Positions 8,363 through 16,675 are shown, numbered from the stretch's first letter. The stretch: 64,000 nucleotides of DNA from JBKEAJ01 sp047974415 (GCA_047974415.1 JBKECH010000075.1:7230-71229); one strand, 5' to 3'. Program-made: numbers and translations. The notes: generated by a model from the letters alone, not told the origin.

Positions 8363-8932
8363 ATGAAAGTTATTTCTTTAGAGTCATGTGACCTCAAATC
8401 GGGATATTTTATCCGAATAAAACCAGATACCGTTTTGCTTAGAAATAACGCTCCTTTTTTCTTTCCAAACTTTGCAGGCGAGGTTTTTTGTCGCTTTGAC
8501 CTAGCCATAAAAATAAATAAGATTGGCAAAAGCATTAAAAATAAATTTGCTCTCAGATATTACTCTCAGCTTTTCCCTGTAGTAGAGTTTTATGCGCACA
8601 AGCTCAAAGAACCATTTGCAAACACCATGGAAGGAGACGTTTTGTCATGTTTTGACAATTCTTTTGCGGTATCTAATGTACAAATACATATGCAAGATAC
8701 AAGCAACTACAACTTAAGTACAATGATAAACGGAGAGCTGGTAAACGACTTTGCAACTGCAACGCTCGCTCAGAGATGTGCCGAAGTTATCGGATATACA
8801 TCTGAAATTATGACTTTGAAAATAGGAGATATAATAAGCCTGGGGCTATCTGACAAGAAAACAAGTGTAAACATTGGTGACAGAATACAATGCTCATCAT
8901 CTGAAGAACATTTAGACTTTATCGTTAAATAG
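8363..8932 (+). CDS. Fumarylacetoacetate-hydrolase-fold protein with altered active site
   Basis: 189 residues from the ATG at 8363 (MKVISLESCD), chosen because it aligns with the MKI-type start of the family. An in-frame upstream start at 8321 is less likely. The family is recognisable by IKPDTVLLRNNAPFFFPNF, NKFALRYYSQ, CFDNSFAV, TLKIGDII and NIGDRIQ. The N-terminal GRNY..H..E segment is missing. The metal-binding E-x-E of the family (YECE/YETE) reads CRFD here, DFTARD reads EFYAHK, and the GTPxGVG loop reads LGLSDKKTS. Metal-dependent hydrolase or isomerase activity is unlikely. A non-catalytic role is possible, and the frame is intact. Confidence 0.65.
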   Translation: MKVISLESCDLKSGYFIRIKPDTVLLRNNAPFFFPNFAGEVFCRFDLAIKINKIGKSIKNKFALRYYSQLFPVVEFYAHKLKEPFANTMEGDVLSCFDNSFAVSNVQIHMQDTSNYNLSTMINGELVNDFATATLAQRCAEVIGYTSEIMTLKIGDIISLGLSDKKTSVNIGDRIQCSSSEEHLDFIVK

Positions 8933-9024
8933 AGTCCATCTATAAAGTCCAATACCTGCGTTAATAATGTCATTTAAGAGCTAACATATAGGATCTCTTC
9001 TACTTTGGGCAGACTCTGATCACC
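8929..9024. repeat. Dispersed intergenic repeat family 1, short copy
   Basis: Starts TAGAGTCCATCTATAAAGTCC, overlapping the stop of the FAH-like gene, and ends TTTGGGCAGACTCT, the inverse of the start. It is shorter than the 150-170 bp copies. Confidence 0.55.
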
Positions 9025-9033
9025 CAGAGCCAA

Positions 9034-9801
9034 TCAAATCACTGTTCCTTCTCTCTTTGCAATGCTCATATGGTTGGTGATTCGTATGCTATAAACTCCT
9101 TTAGACTTTGCGTTGAAAGCATTATCAAGTTTTGGGATCATTCCATCTGTAATTATTCTTTTTGATTTCAAGTCCTCGTAATGTTCTTCTGACAATGAGT
9201 TTATCACGCTATCATTATCTTTATGATTGAGCAATACGCCTTTTTTCTCAAAACAGTAAACCAACGAAACTCTATATTCTGACGACAATGCGATTGCGAT
9301 TTCAGATGCCATTGTGTCTGCATTTGTATTTAACATAGAACCTAAATCATGATCGTAGCTCAGTGGTGCTACAACGGGCACAATCCCACTATCTATAATC
9401 GTTTTAAATGATGCCACATTCACGTTTTTTATATCGCCCACATAGCCATAATCGATATCTTTCACTATCCTTTTTGTCGAACTCACGCAGTTCATATCTG
9501 CACCTGTCAAACCTACAGCGTTGATATTCCGATTCTGGAGTTCTATCACAATTTTTTTGTTTACTTTGCCTCCGTACACCATGGTTACTACATCAAGAGT
9601 CTCTGCGTCTGTAATTCGCCTCCCATCAATCATCTTTGTTTCTATACCAAGCTTTTCAGACATCGTTGTTGCTGCTCGGCCTCCACCATGCACAAGAATC
9701 TTACTGCCTTCCAAGTGTTCAAAACGGTCTAACAGTTCTCTTAGACTATCTGACTCTTCTACAATCTTGCCACCAACTTTTATAATTTTCAGTTCTTTCA
9801 T
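9034..9801 (-). CDS. argB: Acetylglutamate kinase (N-acylglutamate kinase)
   Basis: 255 residues, normal for ArgB of the amino-acid-kinase fold. It phosphorylates N-acyl-glutamate, the second step of arginine synthesis, in the cytoplasm. Visible motifs are KIIKVGGKIVE (N-terminal Lys and Gly-Gly), ILVHGGGRAATTM (substrate Gly-rich loop), GLTGADMNCV, and LNTNADTMASEIAIAL (the N-x-NAD substrate-binding motif), followed by the ATP-side ITDGMIPKLDNA. In Bacteroides-type pathways the acyl group is probably succinyl. It is 35 bp after argF' on the same strand and belongs to the ArgR-controlled operon. Confidence 0.95.
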   Translation of the reverse strand: MKELKIIKVGGKIVEESDSLRELLDRFEHLEGSKILVHGGGRAATTMSEKLGIETKMIDGRRITDAETLDVVTMVYGGKVNKKIVIELQNRNINAVGLTGADMNCVSSTKRIVKDIDYGYVGDIKNVNVASFKTIIDSGIVPVVAPLSYDHDLGSMLNTNADTMASEIAIALSSEYRVSLVYCFEKKGVLLNHKDNDSVINSLSEEHYEDLKSKRIITDGMIPKLDNAFNAKSKGVYSIRITNHMSIAKREGTVI

Positions 9802-9836
9802 TCTTTATAACTATATACCAAACACGTAGGTGTCGA

Positions 9837-10781
9837 TTAATTTTTCAGTATAGTCTCAATTACTGCCTGAGCAGAGTATAATCTATTTGCCGCTTCGGGT
9901 ATCACAAGCGAATTTTTGCCATCAATAACACTGTCGCTCACTATCATGTTTCTTCTGACTGGCAAGCAATGCATAAATTTGGCGTCGTTGGTTTTGGCCA
10001 TCTGCCTATCAGATACTGTCCAATCCCTGTCTGTACTCAATATATCTCCATACCTATTGAAGGACGACCAGTTCTTAGCATAAACAAAATCTGCATTTTC
10101 AAATGCTTTCATCTGGTCATGCTCTACCTTTGCTCCTTTAGTATAATTGTCGCTGAGTTCATAGCCAACAGGGTGAGTAATTGTTAAATCATAGCCCTTT
10201 GCCAATACCCATTCAGCAAAAGAGTTAGGAACAGCCTGAGGAAGTGCTCTAGGGTGTGGCGCCCACGACATTACGATCTTAGGCTTATCTTTTATTTTGT
10301 GCTCTTCTATTGTAATTATATCTGCTAAGGACTGGAGTGGATGAAGGGTTGCTGACTCAAGACTCACTACAGGAACTCCAGCATATCGCACAAATTGACT
10401 TAATATCACCTCGTTATAATCTTTCTCTTTATTACTCAACGAGGCAAATGAGCGTACGCCTATTATATCGCAAAATGAACCTATTACTGGGACAGCCTCT
10501 CGCAAATGCTCTGGTTTATCGCCATCCATTATCACACCCATTTCTGTTTCTAGTTTCCATCCCCCTTCATTAATATCGAAGACAATAACGTTCATCCCTA
10601 AGTTTAAGGCTGCTTTTTGAGTACTAAGGCGTGTGCGCAAACTATTATTGAAAAATATCAACAACATGGTCTTATTTTTACCTAATTCACACATACCCAG
10701 AGGGTCTTTCTTAATCTCTAAAGCTCTTTTTACCAATGCCTGTAGATCTTCAGCATCAGATACGGATGTAAATTTTTTCAT
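9837..10781 (-). CDS. argF': N-succinylornithine carbamoyltransferase
   Basis: 314 residues. It transfers the carbamoyl group to N-succinylornithine in the cytoplasm. The carbamoyl-phosphate motif appears as FFNNSLRTRLSTQ. The MDGDKPEHL loop carries Pro at residue 90, the residue reported to set succinyl rather than acetyl specificity in the Bacteroides fragilis enzyme. HPLQSLADIITIEE and MHCLPVRRNMIV complete the family motifs. The gene is first in the argF'-argB operon. Its start codon touches an ArgR-box-like palindrome, and a promoter matching the Bacteroidota consensus lies directly upstream. Confidence 0.95.
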   Translation of the reverse strand: MKKFTSVSDAEDLQALVKRALEIKKDPLGMCELGKNKTMLLIFFNNSLRTRLSTQKAALNLGMNVIVFDINEGGWKLETEMGVIMDGDKPEHLREAVPVIGSFCDIIGVRSFASLSNKEKDYNEVILSQFVRYAGVPVVSLESATLHPLQSLADIITIEEHKIKDKPKIVMSWAPHPRALPQAVPNSFAEWVLAKGYDLTITHPVGYELSDNYTKGAKVEHDQMKAFENADFVYAKNWSSFNRYGDILSTDRDWTVSDRQMAKTNDAKFMHCLPVRRNMIVSDSVIDGKNSLVIPEAANRLYSAQAVIETILKN

Positions 10782-10782
10782 T

Positions 10783-10802
10783 TGTGCAATTTTTTTGCAT
10801 CA
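10783..10802. promoter_or_regulatory. Candidate ArgR operator over the argF' -7 box
   Basis: TGTGCAATTTTTTTGCATCA, an imperfect dyad similar to the stronger one at 10825-10844, begins 2 bp from the argF' ATG and overlaps its -7 element. The two dyad centres are 42 bp apart, four helical turns, which suits cooperative binding of a hexameric repressor. Inferred from position and similarity only. Confidence 0.6.
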
Positions 10803-10832
10803 AAAGTAAGGACTTTTGCGTTAATGTGCAAA
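10801..10832 (-). promoter_or_regulatory. argF' promoter (Bacteroidota -33/-7 type)
   Basis: On the minus strand TTTG (10832-10829), 20 bp spacer, TACTTTTG (10808-10801), an exact match to TTTG-N19-21-TAnnTTTG. Transcription would begin about 15 bp before the argF' start codon. Confidence 0.75.
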
Positions 10833-10844
10833 TTATATTGCACA
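10825..10844. promoter_or_regulatory. Candidate ArgR operator (dyad)
   Basis: TGTGCAAATTATATTGCACA, with two perfect 7-bp arms (TGTGCAA/TTGCACA) around an AT-rich centre, lies between the divergent argF' and argR genes and overlaps the -33 box of argF'. Related half-sites follow at 10848-10862 (TTTGCACAGCAAA) and 10876-10883, inside the argR promoter. The size and AT centre resemble ARG boxes, although the half-site differs from the E. coli one. Confidence 0.7.
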
Positions 10845-10848
10845 AATG

Positions 10849-10880
10849 TTTGCACAGCAAATAAAAAACGCATATATTTG
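10849..10880 (+). promoter_or_regulatory. argR promoter (Bacteroidota -33/-7 type)
   Basis: TTTG (10849-10852), 20 bp spacer, TATATTTG (10873-10880), an exact consensus match, about 40 bp before the argR ATG at 10920. TGCA-type half-sites overlap both boxes, which suggests that ArgR controls its own operon. Confidence 0.75.
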
Positions 10881-10919
10881 CACTTTGTTTTACGTGCAGA
10901 CACTATATAGAATGACAAT

Positions 10920-11384
10920 ATGAAAAAAATAGAGCGCCAGAATATAATCAGAGAGCTCATTAAGAATCGTTCGGTTGGAAATCAAGACGAATTGCAGAGT
11001 TACCTTATTCGTATGGGCGTAGAGGTAAATCGCTCCACCCTATCGCGAGATTTAAAGGAGATGCAAGTCGCAAAGATTGCCAACGTCGACTCAAAATATA
11101 AATATATATTGCCAAACATCAGTGTTAATGCTCCCCTCGTATCAGCAGGCTCTTCGTATGTTGGAAATCTTGTGAAGTCTATAAAGCGATCTGGGAACAT
11201 GGTCGTTGTAAAGACCAACCCGGGATATGCTAATGGTTTGGCCAGCGATATTGACAGTGCCCAGATTGATGAAATAATCGGGACTATTGCTGGCGATGAT
11301 ACAATTCTAATTATACTTGGAGAATCGACAGAAGCAAAAGTTGAGGATTTATTACAAAAGGCTTGGAGTAAAGATGATTTATAA
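10920..11384 (+). CDS. argR: Arginine repressor ArgR
   Basis: 154 residues, typical for ArgR. The N-terminal winged helix-turn-helix (residues ~1-70) contains RQNIIRELIKN, QDELQSYLIRMGVEVNRSTL and SRDLKEMQVAKI. The C-terminal hexamerisation and arginine-binding domain has VVVKTNPGYANGLASDID and IIGTIAGDDTILIIL, the signature of the arginine pocket. It senses arginine and represses the pathway. It is the first gene of argR-GNAT-argG-argC, divergent from argF'-argB, and faces the palindromes it probably binds. The next gene begins 12 bp later. Confidence 0.96.
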   Translation: MKKIERQNIIRELIKNRSVGNQDELQSYLIRMGVEVNRSTLSRDLKEMQVAKIANVDSKYKYILPNISVNAPLVSAGSSYVGNLVKSIKRSGNMVVVKTNPGYANGLASDIDSAQIDEIIGTIAGDDTILIILGESTEAKVEDLLQKAWSKDDL

Positions 11385-11396
11385 GCACCTGAGATA

Positions 11397-11981
11397 ATGA
11401 ATAATATAAGAATAGTAATAGCTTCGGAAATACATTATAAATACGCCGAAGACATTAATGAAGCAATTGACAGGGCATCCAAAGAAAGGGGCACTGGTAT
11501 TGCCCGACGCACAAACGAGTACATTATGCAAAAGATGGACGAAGGCAAAGCTATATTGGCTCTCGACGGCGATACATTTGTAGGTTTTTGCTACATTGAA
11601 AGCTGGGCAAACGACGGGTATGTTGCAAACTCTGGACTAATAGTAATACGCGAGTACAGAGGCTCTGGAGTTGCAAAGCAAATTAAAAAAGCAGCTTTCG
11701 AGCTGTCAAGAAAAAAATATCCAAAAGCCAAAATTTTTGGACTGACAACAGGCTTGGCCGTAATGAAAATAAACCATATGCTGGGCTATCGTCCTGTTAC
11801 ATTTTCAGAACTGACCGACGACGAGAAATTCTGGAAAGGTTGCCAAAGTTGTGTCAACTACGACATACTGCAACGCACCGATTACACTAAATGCCTTTGT
11901 ACAGGCATGCTTTTCGACCCCTCAGAAGATATAAACAATAAAAATAAATACGATGACCAAGAAACTAGTTTTAGCATTTAG
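11397..11981 (+). CDS. GNAT N-acyltransferase of the arginine cluster
   Basis: 194 residues with a single GNAT acetyltransferase domain. The acyl-CoA-binding motif appears as LIVIREYRGSGVAKQIKKAA, followed by KAKIFGLTTGLAVMKINHML. The C-terminus carries several cysteines (CQSCVNYD, KCLCTGMLF). Its position inside argR-argG-argC suggests it acylates glutamate as the first step of arginine synthesis, with succinyl-CoA or acetyl-CoA as donor. No argA or argJ is present in the window. This role is inferred from context and was not demonstrated here. Its last 29 nt overlap the start of argG in another frame. Confidence 0.8.
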   Translation: MNNIRIVIASEIHYKYAEDINEAIDRASKERGTGIARRTNEYIMQKMDEGKAILALDGDTFVGFCYIESWANDGYVANSGLIVIREYRGSGVAKQIKKAAFELSRKKYPKAKIFGLTTGLAVMKINHMLGYRPVTFSELTDDEKFWKGCQSCVNYDILQRTDYTKCLCTGMLFDPSEDINNKNKYDDQETSFSI

Positions 11982-13140
11982 TGGTGGGCTGGACACTTCC
12001 TACTGCGCAAAATACCTCTCTGAAGAATGCGGATTTGAGGTATACACAGCAATAGCAAACACTGGAGGTTTTTCTAATGAAGAACTAAAAAGCATTGAGG
12101 ATAAAGCATATAAACTAGGAGTAAAAGCGCATACTACTCTCGACGTCACACAAGAATACTACGAAAAGTGCATCAAGTACATGGTATTTGGAAACGTACT
12201 CAGAAACAATACCTACCCTATCTCAGTAAGCTCAGAAAGAATTTTTCAAGCGATCGCAACAATTGAATACGCAAAAGAAATAGGTGCACAATACATTGCT
12301 CATGGAAGCACAGGCGCAGGCAATGATCAAGTTCGTTTTGACATGACTTTCAACATCTTAGCTCCAGGAATTGAAATTATCACTCCAACAAGAGACAATA
12401 AGCTCAGTCGTCAGTACGAAATAGACTTCCTGAAAAAATACGGCATCGAGGATGACTGGGTAAAAATGGAATATTCTATAAACAAAGGTCTTTGGGGAAC
12501 AAGTATTGGAGGGAAGGAAACTCTAACGTCTGACAAAGGTCTTCCCGAGGAGGCATATCCGAGTCAATTGAGAAAGAATGACGAAGAGAACCTAAAAATA
12601 GGTTTTCACAAGGGTGAGGTTTGTAGTGTAAACGGCAAACAGTATACCGACAAAGTAGAAGCAATAAGAAAGATAGAAGCAATTGCCTCTCAGTATGCTG
12701 TAGGTCGCGACATGCATATTGGTGATACTATCATTGGGATCAAAGGCCGCGTGGGCTTCGAGGCCGCTGCTCCGCTGGTGATAATAAAGGCTCATCAAAT
12801 GCTAGAGAAGCATACTCTCTCAAAATGGCAACAATATTGGAAAGAGCAACTAGGCAACTGGTATGGTATGTTTCTGCACGAGTCTCAATATCTCGAACCC
12901 GTAATGCGAGACATTGAGGAATTCCTCGAATCCTCACAGAAAACCGTTAGTGGCAAAGTATGTATCAAACTCAAACCATATCATTTCGAGCTAATAGGAA
13001 TTGATTCTCCTCACGATCTGATGAAATCTGATTTTGGCGAGTATGGTGAAATGCACAACGCGTGGACATCCGACGATGCAAAAGGATTTATTAAGATACT
13101 GGGCAACCCTCTAAAAATATACCATAGCATAAATAAATAA
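11953..13140 (+). CDS. argG: Argininosuccinate synthase
   Basis: 395 residues. It joins citrulline and aspartate using ATP in the cytoplasm. The PP-loop is seen at the N-terminus as LAFSGGLDTSYCAKYL. HGSTGAGNDQVRFD is the citrulline/aspartate binding signature. The C-terminal helix region (KMEYSINKGLWGTSIGGKE) is also typical. The start at 11953 lies inside the end of the GNAT gene (29-nt overlap) and argC starts 2 bp after the stop, so the genes are translationally linked. Confidence 0.96.
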   Translation: MTKKLVLAFSGGLDTSYCAKYLSEECGFEVYTAIANTGGFSNEELKSIEDKAYKLGVKAHTTLDVTQEYYEKCIKYMVFGNVLRNNTYPISVSSERIFQAIATIEYAKEIGAQYIAHGSTGAGNDQVRFDMTFNILAPGIEIITPTRDNKLSRQYEIDFLKKYGIEDDWVKMEYSINKGLWGTSIGGKETLTSDKGLPEEAYPSQLRKNDEENLKIGFHKGEVCSVNGKQYTDKVEAIRKIEAIASQYAVGRDMHIGDTIIGIKGRVGFEAAAPLVIIKAHQMLEKHTLSKWQQYWKEQLGNWYGMFLHESQYLEPVMRDIEEFLESSQKTVSGKVCIKLKPYHFELIGIDSPHDLMKSDFGEYGEMHNAWTSDDAKGFIKILGNPLKIYHSINK

Positions 13141-13142
13141 GC

Positions 13143-14108
13143 ATGATAAGAGTTGGAATTATTGGAGGTGCAGGATACACTGCAGGAGAGCTTTTACGCA
13201 TATTGACAAATCACCCTAATGCTGATATTGTAGGTATCAGTAGCACTAGCAATGACGGCAAGCTCATAAGTAGCGTGCATGGAGATTTGATTGGCGAGAC
13301 GGACATCGTATTTAGCGAGTTTGAATTATCGACCGTAGATGTACTATTCCTTTGCTCTGGGCATGGCAAATCCGTAGAGTTCTTGAACAATAACAAGGTG
13401 CCTGAGAAAGTAAAAATCATAGACCTAAGTGCTGATTTTAGGCTTAAAACCGAAGGTAACAAATTTATATATGGCCTTTGCGAATTAAACAGAGAGCTAA
13501 TCAAAAAAGCAAACTACATTGCCAATCCAGGCTGTTTTGCTACATCTATCGAACTGGCATTGCTACCATTAGCTACAGCAAGCGAATTAAAATCCGACAT
13601 ACAAGTCACTGCCATAACAGGATCTACTGGAGCAGGACAAAGACCTACAGCAACAACACACTTCAGTTGGCGCAATTCTAACTTATCAAGCTACAAAGCT
13701 TTTGAACATCAACACCTAGCAGAGATTGGCGAATGTGTCAAGCATTTACAAAACAACTTTGATAAGGATATCAACTTCGTACCCATTCGTGGATGTCATA
13801 CGCGTGGTATTCTAGCATCGGTATACATGGACTTTGATGAAGACGAATGCTACGCTACGAAACTTTTTGAAGAATATTATGCATCTCACCCATTTACTCA
13901 TATAGCCTCTCAAAATCCTGATTTAAAACAGGTGGTAAATACTAACAAAGGAGTGTTACACCTCAAGAAACATGGAGATAAACTGCACATAATAAGCATC
14001 ATAGACAACCTTATAAAAGGAGCATCAGGGCAAGCCGTTCAGAATATGAATTTAATGTTCAACATAAACGAGGATGTAGGTCTGAGATTAAAACCTGTAG
14101 GGTTTTAA
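13143..14108 (+). CDS. argC: N-acyl-gamma-glutamyl-phosphate reductase
   Basis: 321 residues. NADPH-dependent reductive dephosphorylation of N-acylglutamyl phosphate. The Rossmann start is VGIIGGAGYTAGELLRIL. The catalytic cysteine sits in ANPGCFATSIELALLPL. ITGSTGAGQRPTATTHFSWR and FVPIRGCHTRGIL are further ArgC motifs. It starts 2 bp after argG. The following gap to argD is 172 bp and contains a dispersed repeat, so argD may have its own promoter. Confidence 0.96.
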   Translation: MIRVGIIGGAGYTAGELLRILTNHPNADIVGISSTSNDGKLISSVHGDLIGETDIVFSEFELSTVDVLFLCSGHGKSVEFLNNNKVPEKVKIIDLSADFRLKTEGNKFIYGLCELNRELIKKANYIANPGCFATSIELALLPLATASELKSDIQVTAITGSTGAGQRPTATTHFSWRNSNLSSYKAFEHQHLAEIGECVKHLQNNFDKDINFVPIRGCHTRGILASVYMDFDEDECYATKLFEEYYASHPFTHIASQNPDLKQVVNTNKGVLHLKKHGDKLHIISIIDNLIKGASGQAVQNMNLMFNINEDVGLRLKPVGF

Positions 14109-14118
14109 TCTTTAATCC

Positions 14119-14161
14119 CGATTATGCATTGGAACGCCGTAGCAGGAGAGCTAATGCATAT
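14119..14161. repeat. Dispersed palindromic repeat family 2
   Basis: A ~43-bp unit with ends ATTATGCATT and AATGCATA around GGAACGCCGTAGCAGGAGAGC. The same sequence occurs inverted at about 47959-48006 and 23330-23370, and decayed near 58981. It lies between argC and argD and could form a hairpin. Confidence 0.6.
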
Positions 14162-14280
14162 TCTGTGCTTAATATTAAAGCGCAAAATATTAACATGACT
14201 AAATTGTATAATTTTTTCTATCAGTATACAGCTAATAAAAACAAGATATAAAAAGCAGCAATGCACAAATCAATATAGAA

Positions 14281-15414
14281 ATGAAACTATTCGAAGTTTA
14301 CCCACTTATGAATATAACCCTAGAAAAGGGGAAGGGTACATACGTGCACGATACCAACGGAAATAGATATTTGGACTTTTACGGAGGGCATGCCGTTATT
14401 TCCATCGGACATTCGCATCCTCATTACATAGAAAGAATTTCAAGACAGTTATCAAAAATCGGATTCTATTCAAATTCTGTACAAAACCCATTGCAAATAG
14501 AACTTGCCTACAAGCTTGGAGAGATGTCGGGTTTGAGGGAGTACGACCTATTCCTTTGCAACTCGGGGGCAGAGGCTAACGAGAATGCACTGAAGCTAGC
14601 GTCATTCTACAATAATCGCAAAAAAATAATATCATTTAACAAAAGCTTTCATGGGAGGACAAGTGGCGCTGTTGCTGCCACTGACAACCCAAAAATTGTG
14701 TCGCCATACAACCGTTTGCACGACGTAACTTTCCTCCCTCTGAACAATGCCGATCTTGTAAAAACCGAACTCAGGTCAAAGGAATACGCAGCCATAATAA
14801 TCGAAGGTATACAAGGGATTGCAGGAGTTCGCGAGCCTGCAAAAGATTTTTTACTAGAACTAGAACAGACTTGTTTTGAGACAAATACTGTTCTTATTCT
14901 TGACGAAGTGCAAAGTGGATATGGTCGAACAGGAGACTTCTTTGCTCATCAACAGTCGGGTATAAAACCCGATATAATAACAACAGCAAAAGGCATGGGT
15001 AACGGCTTTCCTGTTGGAGGCGTACTGATATCGCCAAAATTCGACGCCAAATTTGGCATGTTAGGGACAACCTTTGGAGGCAATCATCTAGCATGCGCTG
15101 CTTCTCTTGCCGTGCTTGAGGTTATAAAAGAAGAACAGCTCATGAAAAATGCTAAAATGAAGGGGGAAATATTGATTGACGAGCTCAAAAAACTTAAAGC
15201 TATAAAAAATGTGTTTGGCAGAGGACTAATGATAGGAATAGAGATGAACGAACCAATAGCACCTTTCAGGAAGGCTCTCGCAGAAAACAGAAACATTCTG
15301 ACAGGCACATCCTCGCACCCTAACATACTAAGAGTATTGCCACCTCTAAATATTAACAATGCCGAAATTGATTTTTTTCTAAACGGTATACGAGCAGAAC
15401 TAAACACAAACTGA
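14281..15414 (+). CDS. argD: Acetylornithine/succinylornithine aminotransferase
   Basis: 377 residues, class-III PLP aminotransferase that makes N-acylornithine from the semialdehyde. Motifs in order: YLDFYGGHAVISIGHSHP, FLCNSGAEANENALKLA (phosphate-binding loop), SFHGRTSGAVAATD, LILDEVQSGYGRTG (PLP-binding Asp), and ITTAKGMGNGFPVGGVL with the Schiff-base lysine. It follows argC after 172 bp and completes the middle of the arginine pathway. argH, an N-acylornithine deacylase and carAB are not in the window. Confidence 0.93.
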   Translation: MKLFEVYPLMNITLEKGKGTYVHDTNGNRYLDFYGGHAVISIGHSHPHYIERISRQLSKIGFYSNSVQNPLQIELAYKLGEMSGLREYDLFLCNSGAEANENALKLASFYNNRKKIISFNKSFHGRTSGAVAATDNPKIVSPYNRLHDVTFLPLNNADLVKTELRSKEYAAIIIEGIQGIAGVREPAKDFLLELEQTCFETNTVLILDEVQSGYGRTGDFFAHQQSGIKPDIITTAKGMGNGFPVGGVLISPKFDAKFGMLGTTFGGNHLACAASLAVLEVIKEEQLMKNAKMKGEILIDELKKLKAIKNVFGRGLMIGIEMNEPIAPFRKALAENRNILTGTSSHPNILRVLPPLNINNAEIDFFLNGIRAELNTN

Positions 15415-15445
15415 TCCCTCACACACACAATATTTATTACAAAAG

Positions 15446-15494
15446 ACAGCATCAATAGTACGCATTCTTATAGCAACTATAAATGCTGTTTTTT
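15446..15494 (+). terminator. Probable terminator after argD
   Basis: ACAGCAT (15446-15452) pairs with ATGCTGT (15483-15489), which is followed by TTTTT. The loop is long but contains a small inner hairpin (TATAGCAACTATA). It sits between the convergent argD and the dihydroorotate-dehydrogenase-like gene. Confidence 0.45.
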
Positions 15495-15524
15495 AGTAAA
15501 TTCTAAATTCGACATAAATAAATA

Positions 15525-16517
15525 CTATTCTCGCCCAGAAAAGAAGCGCATAAACTGACTCCGCTCGAACATACTCGGGTTATCAATATTCGAATAATTT
15601 AGTCGTCCTCGGAAAGCCTCTATATCCTCAAATGACCACTTATCCATAAACTCTTCCATCCGACTCAACATCGAGGGCACCACCTCCAAGCCGTCAGTGT
15701 ATACGACAGAGCAAAGCTGCCCAACCTTAGCACCTGTCAGTATTGCTTTTATTAAATCATCTCCATCATGAATACCTGTCGACGCGGCAAAATCTAGTCT
15801 TGGTACAGCCGCAGAGCTAATGGCAATCCATCGTAGCGTTTTACGCAATTCCGACTGCTTGCTGAACACCGTCGACGAAGTGAGCCTAAGATTATTTAGG
15901 TCTATTTCTGGCTCAAAAAACCGATTGAACATCACCACCCCTTTCGCGCCATTAGCATACAACAGGTCTGTAAATCTGACAATATTTGTAAAATAACTAC
16001 CTATTTTTACTGAAATAGGAATAGAAAGCTCCTTTTTTAATTTTCTGATTATATCTAAATAGCCTTCTTCAATAACCTCAGAATCAACACTCCTAGTCGT
16101 TGCGACGTTGAAGATATTTATTTCTAGAGCATCCGCTCCTGCTCCTTCGAATTCTTTGGCCATTTTAGTCCACTCCGTAGCATTGACAGCGCAAACACTA
16201 GCAATTATTGGCATGTTTTTGCATTCTGCCTTTGCCTCCTTCAGCATATCTAGGTGCTTACCCACGTAGTTATTTCGCAAATATTCAGACATGTACTCAT
16301 ACGCTTCGGTTATGTAAGGATTCTCTCCGTCATGGCGCAATCCATGATGCACTTCATTGACAAGTTGCTCCTCAAACACAGACTTCATTACCACTGCGCC
16401 AACACCCATATACTCCGCCTCTTTTATCTTATCAATTGAAGCTGTCTTCCCTGAACTCGCTAAAACTATGGGATTTCTGAGTTTTAGCCCCAAATAATTT
16501 GTGCTTAAATCTGCCAT
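15525..16517 (-). CDS. Dihydroorotate dehydrogenase-like flavoprotein
   Basis: 330 residues, FMN-binding TIM barrel of the class-1 dihydroorotate dehydrogenase family. It opens LSTNYLGLKLRNPIVLASSG, followed by GVGAVVMKSVFEEQ, IPISVKIGSYFTNI and the phosphate-site region FAASTGIHDGDDLIKAILTGAKVGQL. The segment where class-1 PyrD has its Asn-x-Ser-Cys-Pro-Asn catalytic loop reads EINIFNVATT, without the cysteine, so true PyrD activity is doubtful. Family members of this type in Bacteroidota are generally annotated only as PyrD-like. Divergent from upp, with its own consensus promoter. Confidence 0.85.
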   Translation of the reverse strand: MADLSTNYLGLKLRNPIVLASSGKTASIDKIKEAEYMGVGAVVMKSVFEEQLVNEVHHGLRHDGENPYITEAYEYMSEYLRNNYVGKHLDMLKEAKAECKNMPIIASVCAVNATEWTKMAKEFEGAGADALEINIFNVATTRSVDSEVIEEGYLDIIRKLKKELSIPISVKIGSYFTNIVRFTDLLYANGAKGVVMFNRFFEPEIDLNNLRLTSSTVFSKQSELRKTLRWIAISSAAVPRLDFAASTGIHDGDDLIKAILTGAKVGQLCSVVYTDGLEVVPSMLSRMEEFMDKWSFEDIEAFRGRLNYSNIDNPSMFERSQFMRFFSGRE

Positions 16518-16533
16518 TGTAATCTATTTTGAG

Positions 16534-16565
16534 CAAATATAGATGTTTAATTGATGTGAAGCAAA
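16534..16565 (-). promoter_or_regulatory. Promoter of the dihydroorotate-dehydrogenase-like gene
   Basis: On the minus strand TTTG (16565-16562), 20 bp spacer, TATATTTG (16541-16534), an exact Bacteroidota consensus, 16 bp before the start codon. Confidence 0.7.
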
Positions 16566-16675
16566 ATATGACAAATAAAATCCAACCTGCTAATATTTTT
16601 GTCTATCATAATAAAAAGCACATCTATCACAATTAACTAATAACAAAGCAACTAGGCGCAAATATTTCAAATAAT

